From assembly GCA_965220715.1 (NCBI GenBank), contig OZ244843.1:5642001-5706000 (forward strand): a stretch of 64,000 bases of DNA. Reading direction: 5' to 3'. The notes under the pieces are model-generated. The model made no database searches. It saw nothing but the letters and a program-made list of their open reading frames with translations, and had not been told where the DNA came from. Shown piece after piece: positions 9,996 through 19,080 of the stretch. The first letter of the stretch is position 1; each line of letters opens with the position of its first letter. The DNA comes from Bin5 sp965220715 (GTDB lineage: Bacteria > Chloroflexota > Anaerolineae > Caldilineales > Caldilineaceae). The translations under genes were made by a program, and so were the position numbers.

Positions 9996-10568
9996 ATCGC
10001 GGCGCGCCCTTCCGACTCGCTTCTCCTCGACGCCAACTGCCTCCTCAACCTCTACGCAACAGGCCACCTGCGAGATATCGTTGCCGCACTGCCTTATCAG
10101 TTCTGTGTCGCCGATTATGTTGTTGCGCACGAAGCCCTTTTCGTTTGGCGTCCCAGTTCGACCGATGCCAGAGATGTGCATGAGCCTGTGGATCTGACTT
10201 CTCTGCTCGAAGAAGGCCTGATTCAACTGATGGGCCTGGAACATCCGGCAGAGGAGATCAGCTTTATTGACTTGGCCGCTAATCTTGACGATGGCGAGGC
10301 AGTAACCGGCGCGCTTGCCTTTCGCCGCGGTTGGTCCGTCGCAACCGACGATCGTAAGGCCCGGCGTGTACTTGGGAAACTTAATCCGCCGGTAGACTTG
10401 GTCTCCACACTGGAACTGTTGAAACTGTGGGCTGAGGAAACTCGGGTCCCCAGGGACGAACTAGGGGCGGCCATGGCTGAGATGCAGTCGAGCGCCAGCT
10501 ATAGACCCGGCGCGCGCGATCCGCTTTACGAATGGTGGCGGTCGATTATCTGTCGATCAGGGACTTGA
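9996..10568 (+). CDS. PIN-domain nuclease, probable toxin, with a non-standard ATC start
   Basis: 190 aa. The frame is open from a stop at 9981 to the TGA at 10566 and encodes a PIN-domain protein. The four acidic positions of the fold are visible: Asp in LLLDANCLLNLY, Glu in VVAHEALF, Asp in NLDDGEAVTGALA and Asp in ATDDRKARR. PIN toxins are Mg-dependent ribonucleases. No ATG, GTG or TTG exists before the first active-site strand. An ATC at 9996 sits 6 nt after a good AAAGGAG ribosome site, exactly where the start is expected, so I place the start there. An in-frame GTG at 10176 would remove half the domain. The gene either uses a rare AUC start, depends on coupling with the upstream stop, or has lost its start codon by mutation. 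Confidence 0.7.
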   Translation: MAARPSDSLLLDANCLLNLYATGHLRDIVAALPYQFCVADYVVAHEALFVWRPSSTDARDVHEPVDLTSLLEEGLIQLMGLEHPAEEISFIDLAANLDDGEAVTGALAFRRGWSVATDDRKARRVLGKLNPPVDLVSTLELLKLWAEETRVPRDELGAAMAEMQSSASYRPGARDPLYEWWRSIICRSGT

Positions 10569-10620
10569 CACGGCAACTGCATTTTCGTGAACGCGTGGTG
10601 TTCTATCTCAACTACCGACC

Positions 10621-11037
10621 TCACTTTGTCAGAACCAGGGGTCGGATCGCCCGCGTGGCCGCCACCTTCCTGAAGCCCAGCGCCAGCAATAGACCGAGCC
10701 CGCCGCCGAGCATATCGACGCCGATGTCAAAGAAGTTGCCATAATTCAGTACTCGTTGCTCGCTGAACAGTTGAATGCCCTCTTGAAGGAGCCCGACGCC
10801 GAGCAACAGCGCCAGAACGACGGCGACGCCAGCCCTCGCCGCCAGCCTGCCGTACATACTCTGCATCAGCAAGGCGCCCAGCACGGCGAAGAGCAAGCTG
10901 TGCATGAAAATATGCGTCCAGGCAGGACTGAACATTGTGTTGAAGAGCCTATAGCCCACGGGTGAGGTTCGCACGAACCAGCCCATGGGAAAGAGGATGC
11001 CGAGAGTCCAAAAAGTCAGGAACAGATTCCGCTTCAT
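10621..11037 (-). CDS. VanZ-like membrane protein
   Basis: 138 aa with about four membrane helices. It matches the VanZ-like family: an N-terminal helix, an Ser-Pro-Ala-Trp region with HSLLFAVLGALL, then QEGIQLFSEQR and the FDIGVDMLGGGLGLLLA signature near the C-terminus. ATG at 11037 has a strong GGAAAAGGAAAA purine tract upstream; the 59 residues upstream in frame look non-coding. VanZ was first described in glycopeptide resistance loci, but most relatives are single genes of unknown role and no van genes are present here. It converges with the PIN gene. Confidence 0.8.
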   Translation of the reverse strand: MKRNLFLTFWTLGILFPMGWFVRTSPVGYRLFNTMFSPAWTHIFMHSLLFAVLGALLMQSMYGRLAARAGVAVVLALLLGVGLLQEGIQLFSEQRVLNYGNFFDIGVDMLGGGLGLLLALGFRKVAATRAIRPLVLTK

Positions 11038-11234
11038 TTTTTCCTTTTCCTGCCACTTCCGCCCCCTGCCGACATGGCGCAGGAGCCCGATACTCAAACT
11101 AACTGAGGAGCACCGATCCTGGTTCCCGGAACGTCCGCAATTCGCCAACCACGAAGGTCCCGCCAGTGGCGTAGAAGTTCGACGTGAGCGCCTTCCCAGG
11201 CAAGGGCACCTCACCCCGAAACCTGAATTCGATG

Positions 11235-11263
11235 TTGCCCAGTTCCTACACTTGTGCTAGACT
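11235..11263 (+). promoter_or_regulatory. Possible promoter for the bactofilin gene
   Basis: TTGCCC at 11235-11240, a 17-nt spacer, and TAGACT at 11258-11263 preceded by TGTGC (extended -10 character). It lies about 175 nt before the bactofilin GTG. Confidence 0.45.
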
Positions 11264-11436
11264 GCGCGCATTGAAAATCAGGCCTCTCCCCACTGCAATC
11301 AGTGCGCCAGTCAGACAGTAGATGAGGGCGCTTTTCTGCTTTGTGCGGTCGGGCCGGGAGGGAAACCGCCCATCAGTTTGGCCGCTGCAGACTCCGGCTA
11401 TTGGGAAAGTTGGCGGCGGGCAAAAGGGGAGACCAG

Positions 11437-11877
11437 GTGTTTCGACGCAATGAACGACCGCAGCCGGACGCAATCGAGGTCATCATCGGCCCCAGGGCCA
11501 CTTACAGCGGCGCCCTGCGCAGCGATAGCAGCATTCGCATCGACGGTGTGGTTGAGAACGGCCTGCTGGAAACACTGGCAAACGTCATACTGACCGAAGG
11601 CGCACGCGTCAATTGCGAAATTCGCGCCCGCAACGTCAGCATTCGCGGCTATTTCGACGGGGTCATCCGCGCCGACCGCGTCGAGTTGCTGGCAGGTTGT
11701 TACGTGCGCGGCGCGCTTCATGTGAACACCTTTCTGCTGGATGAAGGTGCTACGCTTGAAGGGGAACTGCACATGCGCGGTGAGAACGCAGAGGAGTCGC
11801 TGGACTTGCCCGCAGAGACGGAGACGCCAGTGGACCTACCGGACACTCGATCGCAGCAAGAGCCGGAGTTCAGCTAG
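11437..11877 (+). CDS. Bactofilin-type polymer-forming cytoskeletal protein
   Basis: 146 aa. The core (about residues 12-115) shows the repeated short beta-strand pattern of bactofilins: IIGPRATYSGALRSDSSIRIDG, EGARVNCEIRARNVSIRG, GVIRADRVELLAGCYVRG and GATLEGELHM. Bactofilins polymerise on the inner membrane and act in cell shape, stalk or surface organisation. GTG at 11437 has AAAAGGGGAG 4 nt upstream; the protein then begins MFRRNERPQ. The C-terminal tail is acidic and rich in Pro, Thr and Glu. No peptidoglycan hydrolase partner is adjacent; PlsY follows on the same strand. Confidence 0.85.
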   Translation: MFRRNERPQPDAIEVIIGPRATYSGALRSDSSIRIDGVVENGLLETLANVILTEGARVNCEIRARNVSIRGYFDGVIRADRVELLAGCYVRGALHVNTFLLDEGATLEGELHMRGENAEESLDLPAETETPVDLPDTRSQQEPEFS

Positions 11878-12064
11878 CGTATGCCCGCAAGAAGCACGAG
11901 ACCACTTTGTTTTGGGGACGGAGCGTGGCCTGAATTAACAGCGCCAACCGGGGCGCCAAGCTGTGGAAGCCGGTGGTCCGCCTCTTTCACCACGGGGAAA
12001 GTCTTGCCACAGGTCTGGCCCAGATCGCGTTCGCAACAGCGCGAAAATTGACCGTTACTCTGCA

Positions 12065-12700
12065 ATGGACTGGCTCCTGATCGTCGCCGGCGCGCTGCTC
12101 GGCTACCTGCTCGGTTCCGTGCCGGTGGGCGTACTGGCCACTGCGATATACGGCGTGGATATTCGCACAGTCGGCAGCGGGCGCACCGGTGCAACCAATG
12201 CATGGCGTGCGGCCGGTCTGAAGGCGGCCATCCCCACGTTGTTGGGCGATGCGCTCAAGGGGGCGGCGGCTGTGCTGGTCATTCGCTACGTTGCGGGCTC
12301 GTTTTTCCCCGACATGGATGCGATTGCGGTTGCGGCGGCGGCGGCGCTTGCCGGCGCGTGTGCGGTGGTGGGTCACAACTGGTCGCTCTATCTGGGCTTC
12401 AAGGGCGGCGCCGGCGGCATCACGACCGCGGCCACGATCTTGGCGATCTCGCCGGTCATCGGCGCAGTCGTCTGTTTGGTCGGGCTGCTGTTGATCTGGT
12501 GGAGCCGCATGGCCTCGATCGGGACCTACAGCGTGAGCGTGACTTCGTTGGTGTGCGCGCTCGTTTTTTCGATTGCCGGTCTGACCCCCTGGCCCTATGT
12601 AATATTTGGCCTCATTGCCTACCTGGCCGTAACTATTTCTCTGAGCCGCAATCGCCAAGCGCTCAAAGATGGGGAGGAGCGGGTGATTACGCTGTGGTAA
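12065..12700 (+). CDS. plsY: Acyl-phosphate:glycerol-3-phosphate acyltransferase PlsY
   Basis: 211 aa membrane enzyme making lysophosphatidate from acyl-phosphate and glycerol-3-phosphate, the first step of phospholipid synthesis in most bacteria. The three conserved cytoplasmic-loop motifs are present in order: GSVPVG and GSGRTGATNAWRAAG (motif 1), VVGHNWSLYLGFKGGAGG (motif 2; His, Phe-Lys-Gly-Gly) and the Ser/Asn-bearing C-terminal loop. There are about five to seven hydrophobic segments. ATG at 12065 is chosen because the conserved first helix (LLIVAGALLGYLLGS) starts at once. The tail (LSRNRQALKDGEE) is normal for the family. Motif 1 usually reads GSGNxGATN; here the Asn is Arg. Confidence 0.9.
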   Translation: MDWLLIVAGALLGYLLGSVPVGVLATAIYGVDIRTVGSGRTGATNAWRAAGLKAAIPTLLGDALKGAAAVLVIRYVAGSFFPDMDAIAVAAAAALAGACAVVGHNWSLYLGFKGGAGGITTAATILAISPVIGAVVCLVGLLLIWWSRMASIGTYSVSVTSLVCALVFSIAGLTPWPYVIFGLIAYLAVTISLSRNRQALKDGEERVITLW

Positions 12701-12737
12701 TCGTCCGTTTTCAGGGACATCCCCATACTAACCTTTT

Positions 12738-12767
12738 TTGGACAAGATAGTTCAACCTCGGTATAAT
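12738..12767 (+). promoter_or_regulatory. Sigma-70-type promoter for catalase
   Basis: TTGGAC at 12738-12743 and a perfect TATAAT at 12762-12767 with an 18-nt spacer, about 45 nt before the catalase ATG. Confidence 0.7.
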
Positions 12768-12813
12768 TTTTGAATTAGGAAGAGGCTCTTCATACACATG
12801 AAAGGCGATAAAG

Positions 12814-14376
12814 ATGGCTGAACGCAAACAGTTGACAACCGCTCATGGAGCGCCAATTGGAGACAATCAGAACTCATTGACCGCCGGCCCGCGCGGTCCA
12901 CTTCTAATGCAGGATTATCAACTCCTGGAGAAGATGGCCACCTTTAACCGCGAACGCGTCCCGGAGCGGGTCGTGCATGCCAATGGTTCGGGAGCCTACG
13001 GAACCTTCACCGTTACAAATGATGTCACGCGCTACACCAAAGCCAGGATATTTTCTGAAGTAGGTAATCAGACCGACTGTCTGCTCCGCTTCTCGACCGT
13101 CGCAGGGGAACGCGGCGCCGCAGACGCTGAGCGCGACGTGCGCGGATTTGCTGTCAAGTTCTACACGGAAGACGGAAACTGGGATATGGTCGGCAACAAC
13201 ACCCCGGTCTTCTTCGTTCGCGATCCCTACAAATTCGGCGACTTCATCCATACCCAGAAGCGCGACCCCAAGACAAACATGCGCTCCAGCACAGCTATGT
13301 GGGACTTCTGGTCACTCTCTCCCGAAAGCCTGCACCAGGTCACCATCCTGATGAGTGATCGCGGTCTGCCCCAGGGGTATCGCTTTGTCAACGGCTACAG
13401 CAGCCATACCTACAGCTTTATCAATGCAGACAATGAACGCTTCTGGATCAAGTTCCACTTCAAGACAATGCAGGGCATCAAGACATGGACCAATGCCCAA
13501 GCGGCCGAGATTGTCGGGCAGGACCGAGAAAGCTCGCAGCGTGATCTCTTCGACGCCATCGAGAAAGGAAACTATCCGAAATGGCGCGTCAGCGTCCAAG
13601 TTATGCCCGAAGAGGATGCTGAAACCTACCACCTCAACCCTTTCGATTTGACCAAAATCTGGCCCCATGGCGATTACCCGCTGATCGAAGTCGGCATCAT
13701 GGAACTCAATCGCAACCCCGAAAACTATTTTGCCGACATCGAGCAGGCCGCGTTTGAACCCTCCAACATCGTTCCCGGCATCAGCTTCTCGCCAGACAAA
13801 ATGCTCCAGGCGCGGATAATGTCCTACGCAGACGCCCACCGCTACCGCATCGGTGTCAACTATACCGCCCTTCCAGCCAACCAGCCTCAGTGCCCGGTTC
13901 ACACTTATCACCGCGACGGTAACCTGCGTTCTGACGGCAACTTCGGCGGTGCGGTCAACTATGAGCCTAATAGCATGGGAGGGCCGGTCGAAGATTCCCG
14001 CAGCCTCGAGCCGCCGCTCAAGGTATCCGGCGATGCTGACCGCTACAACCATCGCGTCGGCAATGACGACTATACGCAGCCCGGCAATCTATTCCGCCTG
14101 ATGAACAGCGACCAGAAAGAGCAGTTGTTCAGCAATATCGCCGAAGCGATGGATGGCGTGCCTGAACGTATCCAGACGCGGCAGCTTGTTCATTTTTATA
14201 AGGCCGATCCGGACTATGCTTGCGGCGTGGCCGGGAAGCTGAACCTTACCCATGTCTCTGAGCAGGTTGCCACCCTCGCGGATCTGTCTCTGGCTGACCT
14301 AATAGTGAAGACCAGCGCAGAAGCATATTCGGAACTGGCAACGCCGGAAGCGTCGCTGGCCAAAGCCGCCGACTGA
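12814..14376 (+). CDS. Haem catalase (small-subunit type)
   Basis: 520 aa monofunctional haem catalase, breaking hydrogen peroxide into water and oxygen in the cytoplasm. Catalytic His is in RVVHANGSGAYG (about residue 54), the catalytic Asn in MVGNNTPVFFVRDP (about residue 128), and the proximal haem-ligand Tyr in RIMSYADAHRYRIG (about residue 338). The length fits clade-3 small-subunit catalases with a short C-terminal extension. ATG at 12814 lies just after a purine-rich GGCGATAAAG. The gene has its own promoter and terminator, so it is probably a single transcription unit. No OxyR-type regulator is adjacent. Confidence 0.95.
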   Translation: MAERKQLTTAHGAPIGDNQNSLTAGPRGPLLMQDYQLLEKMATFNRERVPERVVHANGSGAYGTFTVTNDVTRYTKARIFSEVGNQTDCLLRFSTVAGERGAADAERDVRGFAVKFYTEDGNWDMVGNNTPVFFVRDPYKFGDFIHTQKRDPKTNMRSSTAMWDFWSLSPESLHQVTILMSDRGLPQGYRFVNGYSSHTYSFINADNERFWIKFHFKTMQGIKTWTNAQAAEIVGQDRESSQRDLFDAIEKGNYPKWRVSVQVMPEEDAETYHLNPFDLTKIWPHGDYPLIEVGIMELNRNPENYFADIEQAAFEPSNIVPGISFSPDKMLQARIMSYADAHRYRIGVNYTALPANQPQCPVHTYHRDGNLRSDGNFGGAVNYEPNSMGGPVEDSRSLEPPLKVSGDADRYNHRVGNDDYTQPGNLFRLMNSDQKEQLFSNIAEAMDGVPERIQTRQLVHFYKADPDYACGVAGKLNLTHVSEQVATLADLSLADLIVKTSAEAYSELATPEASLAKAAD

Positions 14377-14466
14377 CCTCCCAGCAACGTATGCATTGAG
14401 GTCATACGCCAGGGGGAGAAGGTACACGTACGAATAGGCCTGATTTTCATTCATCGCCGCGTACAG

Positions 14467-14494
14467 AGCCGACCGGGAAATCGGTCGGCTTTTT
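14467..14494 (+). terminator. Rho-independent terminator of catalase
   Basis: AGCCGACCG (14467-14475) pairs perfectly with CGGTCGGCT (14482-14490) around a 6-nt loop and is followed by a run of T. Confidence 0.85.
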
Positions 14495-14661
14495 CGCGTC
14501 TGGGGCAGCGATACGGGGAACCTGCAGTTGTTGGACATCGTCGTATCTTGCGATCGCCAATGTTGCCGATTCAGCACATATGATCTAGGTGTGCTATGGT
14601 TAGATCTGTCTGTGTTTTGCAGACGATAAAGTTCCCCATTTTTGTCAGAGAGGAGAGTTTC

Positions 14662-15459
14662 ATGCAGGTAGTAAAGAGTTATCCGGACAACATGTTTTGT
14701 TGGGTGGACCTGGCCACGACCGACGTTGCCGCGGCCAAGGAGTTTTACAGCGGCCTTTTCGGTTGGAGCTACTTTGATATGCCCACGCCTTTGGGCTACC
14801 ACTACTCATTGTGCCAGATTGACGGCTACAACGTGGCCGGCATGAGCATATTGCCGCAGGAGATGATGGAGCAGGGCATTCCGCCGATCTGGTCCTCCTA
14901 CATCAAGCACGACGATGTCGATTCGGTGGTGGCCAAAGCTGTCGCAGCCGGCGGGACGGAAGCAATGCCAGCCATGGATGTGATGGAGTCCGGGCGTATG
15001 GCGGTTATCCAGGACCCGACGGGGGCGATGGTGGGAGTCTGGCAGCCGAGGCAGCACATCGGCGCGCAGCTGGTCAACATGCCCAATGCACTTGTCTGGA
15101 ATGAGCTTCAGACGAAGGATGTCGACACGGCGCGAAGTTTCTACGGGGAGGTTTTCGGCTGGGGCCATGACAGCGACCCGAACGGTTACCACCTCTTCAA
15201 GTTGGGCGAGCGGATGCAGGCCGGGATGCTGAAGATGGACGATTCCTGGGGGGACGTTCCGGCCAATTGGGCACCCTACTTCATGTCGGCGGATATCGAG
15301 GCGACGGCGGCCAAGGCGAAGGAGTTGGGCGGCGTCATTCATGTTCCGCCGACCGATACGGGCACGGTCGGTCGATTCGCGGTGATCGGGGACCCGCAGG
15401 GCGGGGTCTTCACGTCGATGCAGTTTGACGGGCCGGTTGATCCGCCGCCTGGTTACTAG
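14662..15459 (+). CDS. Two-domain VOC (glyoxalase/dioxygenase-fold) protein
   Basis: 265 aa built of two tandem vicinal-oxygen-chelate domains (about residues 8-125 and 138-258). Each starts with a WVDLATTDVAAAKEFYSGLFGW or VWNELQTKDVDTARSFYGEV type strand-helix and ends with an AVIQDPTGA or AVIGDPQGG strand. VOC proteins are metal-dependent lyases, dioxygenases or drug-binding proteins; the substrate is unknown here. ATG at 14662 has GAGAGGAGAG upstream; the 22 in-frame residues before it are not conserved. Its C-terminal 165 residues recur, about 90 percent identical by eye, fused to a broken hydrolase at 20395-20894. Confidence 0.85.
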   Translation: MQVVKSYPDNMFCWVDLATTDVAAAKEFYSGLFGWSYFDMPTPLGYHYSLCQIDGYNVAGMSILPQEMMEQGIPPIWSSYIKHDDVDSVVAKAVAAGGTEAMPAMDVMESGRMAVIQDPTGAMVGVWQPRQHIGAQLVNMPNALVWNELQTKDVDTARSFYGEVFGWGHDSDPNGYHLFKLGERMQAGMLKMDDSWGDVPANWAPYFMSADIEATAAKAKELGGVIHVPPTDTGTVGRFAVIGDPQGGVFTSMQFDGPVDPPPGY

Positions 15460-15607
15460 GAAGGCGAATAGGGACGCCGCGAATGACTGCGTTGTGTATT
15501 GCGTAGGCAGGGCGGTGTGCCCTAGTTTTGATGAAGGCTGGTTGTAGGACGGTCTTTTGCGAGGCCGAGATTTGTGTAAAGGAAGGGGAATTATATACTT
15601 GACACCA

Positions 15608-16229
15608 CTAAAGGCGTTCTTTCTTGAGGTACAGCCTGCATATCATGGTAGGGGTGATGCGAAACTTAGTGCCATGATCCCGCAGACCGTTGCTCCCCGG
15701 CTTGGCTTCCCTGCAATCGAAGTCCAGGGCGATTGAACCCCGCATCAGTTCGTAGATGAAATCAGCCAGGTGAAACGTCTCGTAAGCGTCCGCGTGGATG
15801 AAGCGGACGCTTCGCTTGTTGCGCTCACCTTTGACCAACAGAAGCCTCCTCAGTTTCGCCCCCGCCGCCGCTATCAAGTTATCGTGGCTCCAATAAGGCA
15901 GCGGCCCGTTCCCCTTCGGTGGCCGGACAACCACCTGCCCAGTTGTTGTATCGACTCTGAAGCGGTCAGAACGCCCCCGGATGGTATGTCGGAAGCTTGA
16001 GCGCCTGGACGTCCTTGCGCCCGTATCGGCGCACCATGTAGCGCAGAATGGCTTCTGGCCCGTCCGGGCTCTTGTGGAACAGGGTAACAAGGCTTGTGCG
16101 GTCGGAATGCCACTTCAGTTCCCATCCTACGGCATCGGGTATGTCGTGCCCGCCTGCTGTTGCCCCCAGCAAATCTTCCAGGAACACGCCGGGCGCGCCT
16201 GAGCCGTTGTAGCGTGATTCCTCCGGCAT
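15608..16229 (-). pseudogene. MvaI/BcnI-type restriction endonuclease, frameshifted
   Basis: Two overlapping frames together give about 206 aa matching the MvaI/BcnI endonuclease family (characterised members are about 240 aa and cut CCWGG or CCSGG). The first part has GVFLEDLLGA, then DAVGWELKW, which fits the D-x4-E-x-K active-site spacing of MvaI, then TSLVTLFHK. The second part has HDNLIAAAGAKL and the hallmark LRDHGTKFRI. The frame breaks in a run of five G (C on the plus strand) at about 15975; with four G the protein reads straight through HPGRSDRFRVD. It follows a methyltransferase remnant on the same strand, as expected for an R-M pair. The break may be a real inactivation, slipped-strand phase variation, or a sequencing error. 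Confidence 0.7.
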
Positions 16230-16329
16230 AACTTACGGGCCGTGTGCTATCACGGCCCGGACTCGCTCAAACAGTTCTTTGCGCGTGCGAGGCGGTCTGG
16301 ATGGAAACTGTGTCACCGGATCATCCTCC

Positions 16330-16632
16330 TCACCTTGTCGATGCGATCACGGCAAGGGTGCAGTAGTCCTTCGATATGTCCATCCCGATCCACTGCCGCC
16401 GTTCCAATTCTGCCGCCATTCCTGTTGTGCCTGAGCCAATAAACGGATCAAGTACAATCTGTGCGGTCGTAGAACCGATTACCCGCTGGGCGAGCTCTAC
16501 AGGAAAGGGTGCAGGATGCGGATTGTCTTTGTCCTGAGGGATAGTCCAGACATCACACGCATTCACCAGACCTCTAAACCCTACTCCTTCGCTGGGTTCG
16601 GGTTTTGACATGACTGTCCTAGCCTGATACAC
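16330..16632 (-). pseudogene. DNA methyltransferase, C-terminal remnant
   Basis: About 100 aa carrying only the C-terminal part of a beta-class N4/N6 DNA methyltransferase: DVWTIPQDKDNPHPAPFPVELAQR, then the S-adenosylmethionine-binding motif I DPFIGSGTTGMAAELERRQW and IGMDISKDYC. The N-terminal half with the catalytic S/D-P-P-Y/W motif is missing; the region upstream is already the 5' end of the alcohol dehydrogenase on the other strand. It is therefore truncated and should be inactive. Position just before the MvaI/BcnI-like nuclease suggests it was the cognate N4-cytosine methylase. Confidence 0.75.
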
Positions 16633-16695
16633 TCGGCGGTGAAAGAGATTGACCGCTTAGGTTTAGCAGTCCAAGAGGGCAAAGGGGAGGTCACT

Positions 16696-17847
16696 ATGAG
16701 AGCCGTCGTGTACCAGGGTCCGTTTAGCGTTGCCGTAGAGGAAGTTCCCGATCCCGAGATAATGCATCCGAATGACGTAATCGTCAAGATTACTTCGAGT
16801 TGCATCTGCGGCTCCGACCTGCACATGTATGAGGGTCGGACTGCGGCCGAACCGGGCATAATCTTCGGACACGAGAACATGGGTATAATCGAAGATGTCG
16901 GGTCCGCTGTGAAAACCTTGTCCGTAGGCGACAGGGTCGTGATGCCGTTCAACGTCGGCTGCGGCTTCTGCAAGAACTGCCAGCGGGGGTTTACGGGTTT
17001 CTGCCTCACCGTCAACCCTGGATTTGCCGGCGGCGCGTATGGATACGTGGCAATGGGACCATGGCGCGGCGGGCAAGCCGAGTACATTCAGGTGCCTCAC
17101 GCGGACTTCAACTGTCTGCCTCTTCCGGCCGGGGATGCGTTCGAGTGGGATTTCTCTCTTCTGGCGGACATATTCCCCACGGGTTATCACGGCACTGAGC
17201 TTGCCGACGTGAGTCCCGGCGAGAGCGTCGCCGTGTGGGGCGCGGGACCGGTCGGTCTGATGGCCACCTATAGCTGCATCATCAGAGGGGCGGCGGAGGT
17301 CTATACCATCGATCACGTGCAGGAGCGGCTGGACAAGGCCAGCGAGATTGGCGGTATTCCCATCAATTTCGATGACGGCGATCCGGTGGAGCAGATCAGG
17401 GACATGCGCGGGGGCGACGGTGTGGACAAGACGGTCGACGCTGTGGGCTATCAGGCCGCTGCGCAAGGATCGTCCGCCGCCGGAGGCGAGCAGATCGAGA
17501 TTCCCAACGTGGTCCTAAATCAGATGATCGACCTGATCAATCCCACAGGGATCATGGGCATTCCGGGCCTGTATGTGCCATCGGACCCCGGTGGAGTGGA
17601 CGAGGGCGCCAAGAGGGGCTCTCTGGCCATCAACTTCGGGAAGCTTTTTGAGAAGGGTCTGAAGCTGGGGACGGGTCAATGCAACGTGAAGCAGTACAAC
17701 GCCTACTTGCGCGACCTCATCATATCCGGCAAGGCCACTCCCAGCTTCGTTGTGTCCCACGAGGTGCCGCTGGACGCCGCCGCCGACGCCTATGACAAGT
17801 TTGACAAGCGCATTGACGGGTACACCAAGATCCTCCTGAAACCTTAA
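16696..17847 (+). CDS. Zinc-dependent medium-chain alcohol/formaldehyde dehydrogenase
   Basis: 383 aa zinc MDR enzyme, closest in pattern to glutathione-independent formaldehyde dehydrogenases. The catalytic zinc site is in CICGSDLHMYEGR and FGHENMG; the structural zinc loop has CGFCKNCQRGFTGFC; the NAD-binding Rossmann motif is WGAGPVGLMA (about residue 180). The insert GGQAEYIQVPHADFN and the late WDFSLLADIFPTGYHG are typical of the FDH branch. ATG at 16696 has AAAGGGGAGG 5 nt upstream and beats an in-frame GTG at 16639. Likely role: oxidation of a short-chain aldehyde or alcohol with NAD. It abuts the truncated methyltransferase on the opposite strand. Confidence 0.88.
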   Translation: MRAVVYQGPFSVAVEEVPDPEIMHPNDVIVKITSSCICGSDLHMYEGRTAAEPGIIFGHENMGIIEDVGSAVKTLSVGDRVVMPFNVGCGFCKNCQRGFTGFCLTVNPGFAGGAYGYVAMGPWRGGQAEYIQVPHADFNCLPLPAGDAFEWDFSLLADIFPTGYHGTELADVSPGESVAVWGAGPVGLMATYSCIIRGAAEVYTIDHVQERLDKASEIGGIPINFDDGDPVEQIRDMRGGDGVDKTVDAVGYQAAAQGSSAAGGEQIEIPNVVLNQMIDLINPTGIMGIPGLYVPSDPGGVDEGAKRGSLAINFGKLFEKGLKLGTGQCNVKQYNAYLRDLIISGKATPSFVVSHEVPLDAAADAYDKFDKRIDGYTKILLKP

Positions 17848-18072
17848 ATAGAACGCGCCGGTTCGTTCCCGGGCAGCACGTACTTATAGAATCAGGGGAT
17901 GTGGGTGCGGCATCACACCCACTCCGTTCCCCGGCCCGCGTGTGATCACTCGTGCTGCAAAGCTTCTCCCTGCATGTTCGGGAACGGCACGCGCGCTTCA
18001 AGCGCTGGCAGACGCTAAAATAGCTGCCCTTGAATTTCAACTACGAGATTGACAGACGCAGGAGGTTGTGTC

Positions 18073-19080
18073 ATGCGGGTAGGCAGCGAAGGGCATTCAT
18101 ACGACTGGATCGACAATTGGGCCAAGCTTCCCGAAAGTGAAAGCTCGCGCAAGGGATGGGCGCATCCGGGCATCGTTGTCACGGAATCGGGAAACGTTAT
18201 GACCAGCCACCCCGGCAGTCCGGAGGTGATGACCTTCGACGGGGACGGCAACCTGATTTCCTCGTGGCGCGGCGACTTTGCCGAGGCGCATGGGATCACC
18301 CTCGTCAACGAGGACGGAGTCGAGTATCTGTGGATAGTGGACCACGGATCCAAGAATCACTATCTTCACGGCTACCAGAACCCTCCGGGCGTGGGCGAAG
18401 GGCCCGGTCAGGTATTCAAGACGACATTGGACGGTGAAGTGGTCATGAGGCTGGAGACGCCTCCCCTTCCCATGTACAAAGACACACGCTACTCCCCCAC
18501 AACCGTCGCGGTGAACGAGGAGCGTTTTGGTGGCAACGGCGACATCTGGGTGGGCGATGGGTACGGCGCGTACCATGTCCACAGGTTCACGAAGGATGGC
18601 GAGTATGTCAGCAGCATCAACGGCGAGGAAGGGGCCGGGGCCTACAACTGCCCGCACGGCATCTTCTTTGATTATCGCAAGTCCGAGCCGGAGCTCTACG
18701 TGGCGGACAGGGCCAACGACCGCGTACAAGTCTACGACATGGAGGGTGGATTCAGGCGGATGTTTGGTGACGGTTTTCTGAACACGCCCAGTTGTTTCGC
18801 GACACATGGCGATCTGATGATCATTGCCGAGCTTCGCGCCCGCCTCGTGGTCACCGATATAAACGATGAACTGCTCACGTACCTCGGCGACAACAAGCAG
18901 GTGTGCGATGTTGAGGGCTGGCCCAACAATGTGAACGAATCGGGGCAGTCAGTACGCACGAGCCACCTGGAGACGGGCAAGTTCAACAGCCCTCACGGTT
19001 TGGCTGCGGACGCCAGCGGTAACCTGTATGTGGCCGAATGGCTCATTGGGGGCAGGGTAACCAGACTGAATAGAGCCTAA
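18073..19080 (+). CDS. NHL-repeat six-bladed beta-propeller protein
   Basis: 335 aa. Repeating strands of the NHL/SMP-30 type are visible: GIVVTESGNVMTSH, EYLWIVDHGSK, GDIWVGDGYGAYHVHRF, ELYVADRANDRVQVYD and GLAADASGNLYVAEW. The pattern resembles peptidyl-alpha-hydroxyglycine lyase-like propellers. No signal peptide is seen, so it is probably cytoplasmic. ATG at 18073 follows a strong CAGGAGG. It lies 225 nt after the alcohol dehydrogenase on the same strand. Enzymatic role (lactonase, lyase, or binding only) is unknown. Confidence 0.75.
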   Translation: MRVGSEGHSYDWIDNWAKLPESESSRKGWAHPGIVVTESGNVMTSHPGSPEVMTFDGDGNLISSWRGDFAEAHGITLVNEDGVEYLWIVDHGSKNHYLHGYQNPPGVGEGPGQVFKTTLDGEVVMRLETPPLPMYKDTRYSPTTVAVNEERFGGNGDIWVGDGYGAYHVHRFTKDGEYVSSINGEEGAGAYNCPHGIFFDYRKSEPELYVADRANDRVQVYDMEGGFRRMFGDGFLNTPSCFATHGDLMIIAELRARLVVTDINDELLTYLGDNKQVCDVEGWPNNVNESGQSVRTSHLETGKFNSPHGLAADASGNLYVAEWLIGGRVTRLNRA

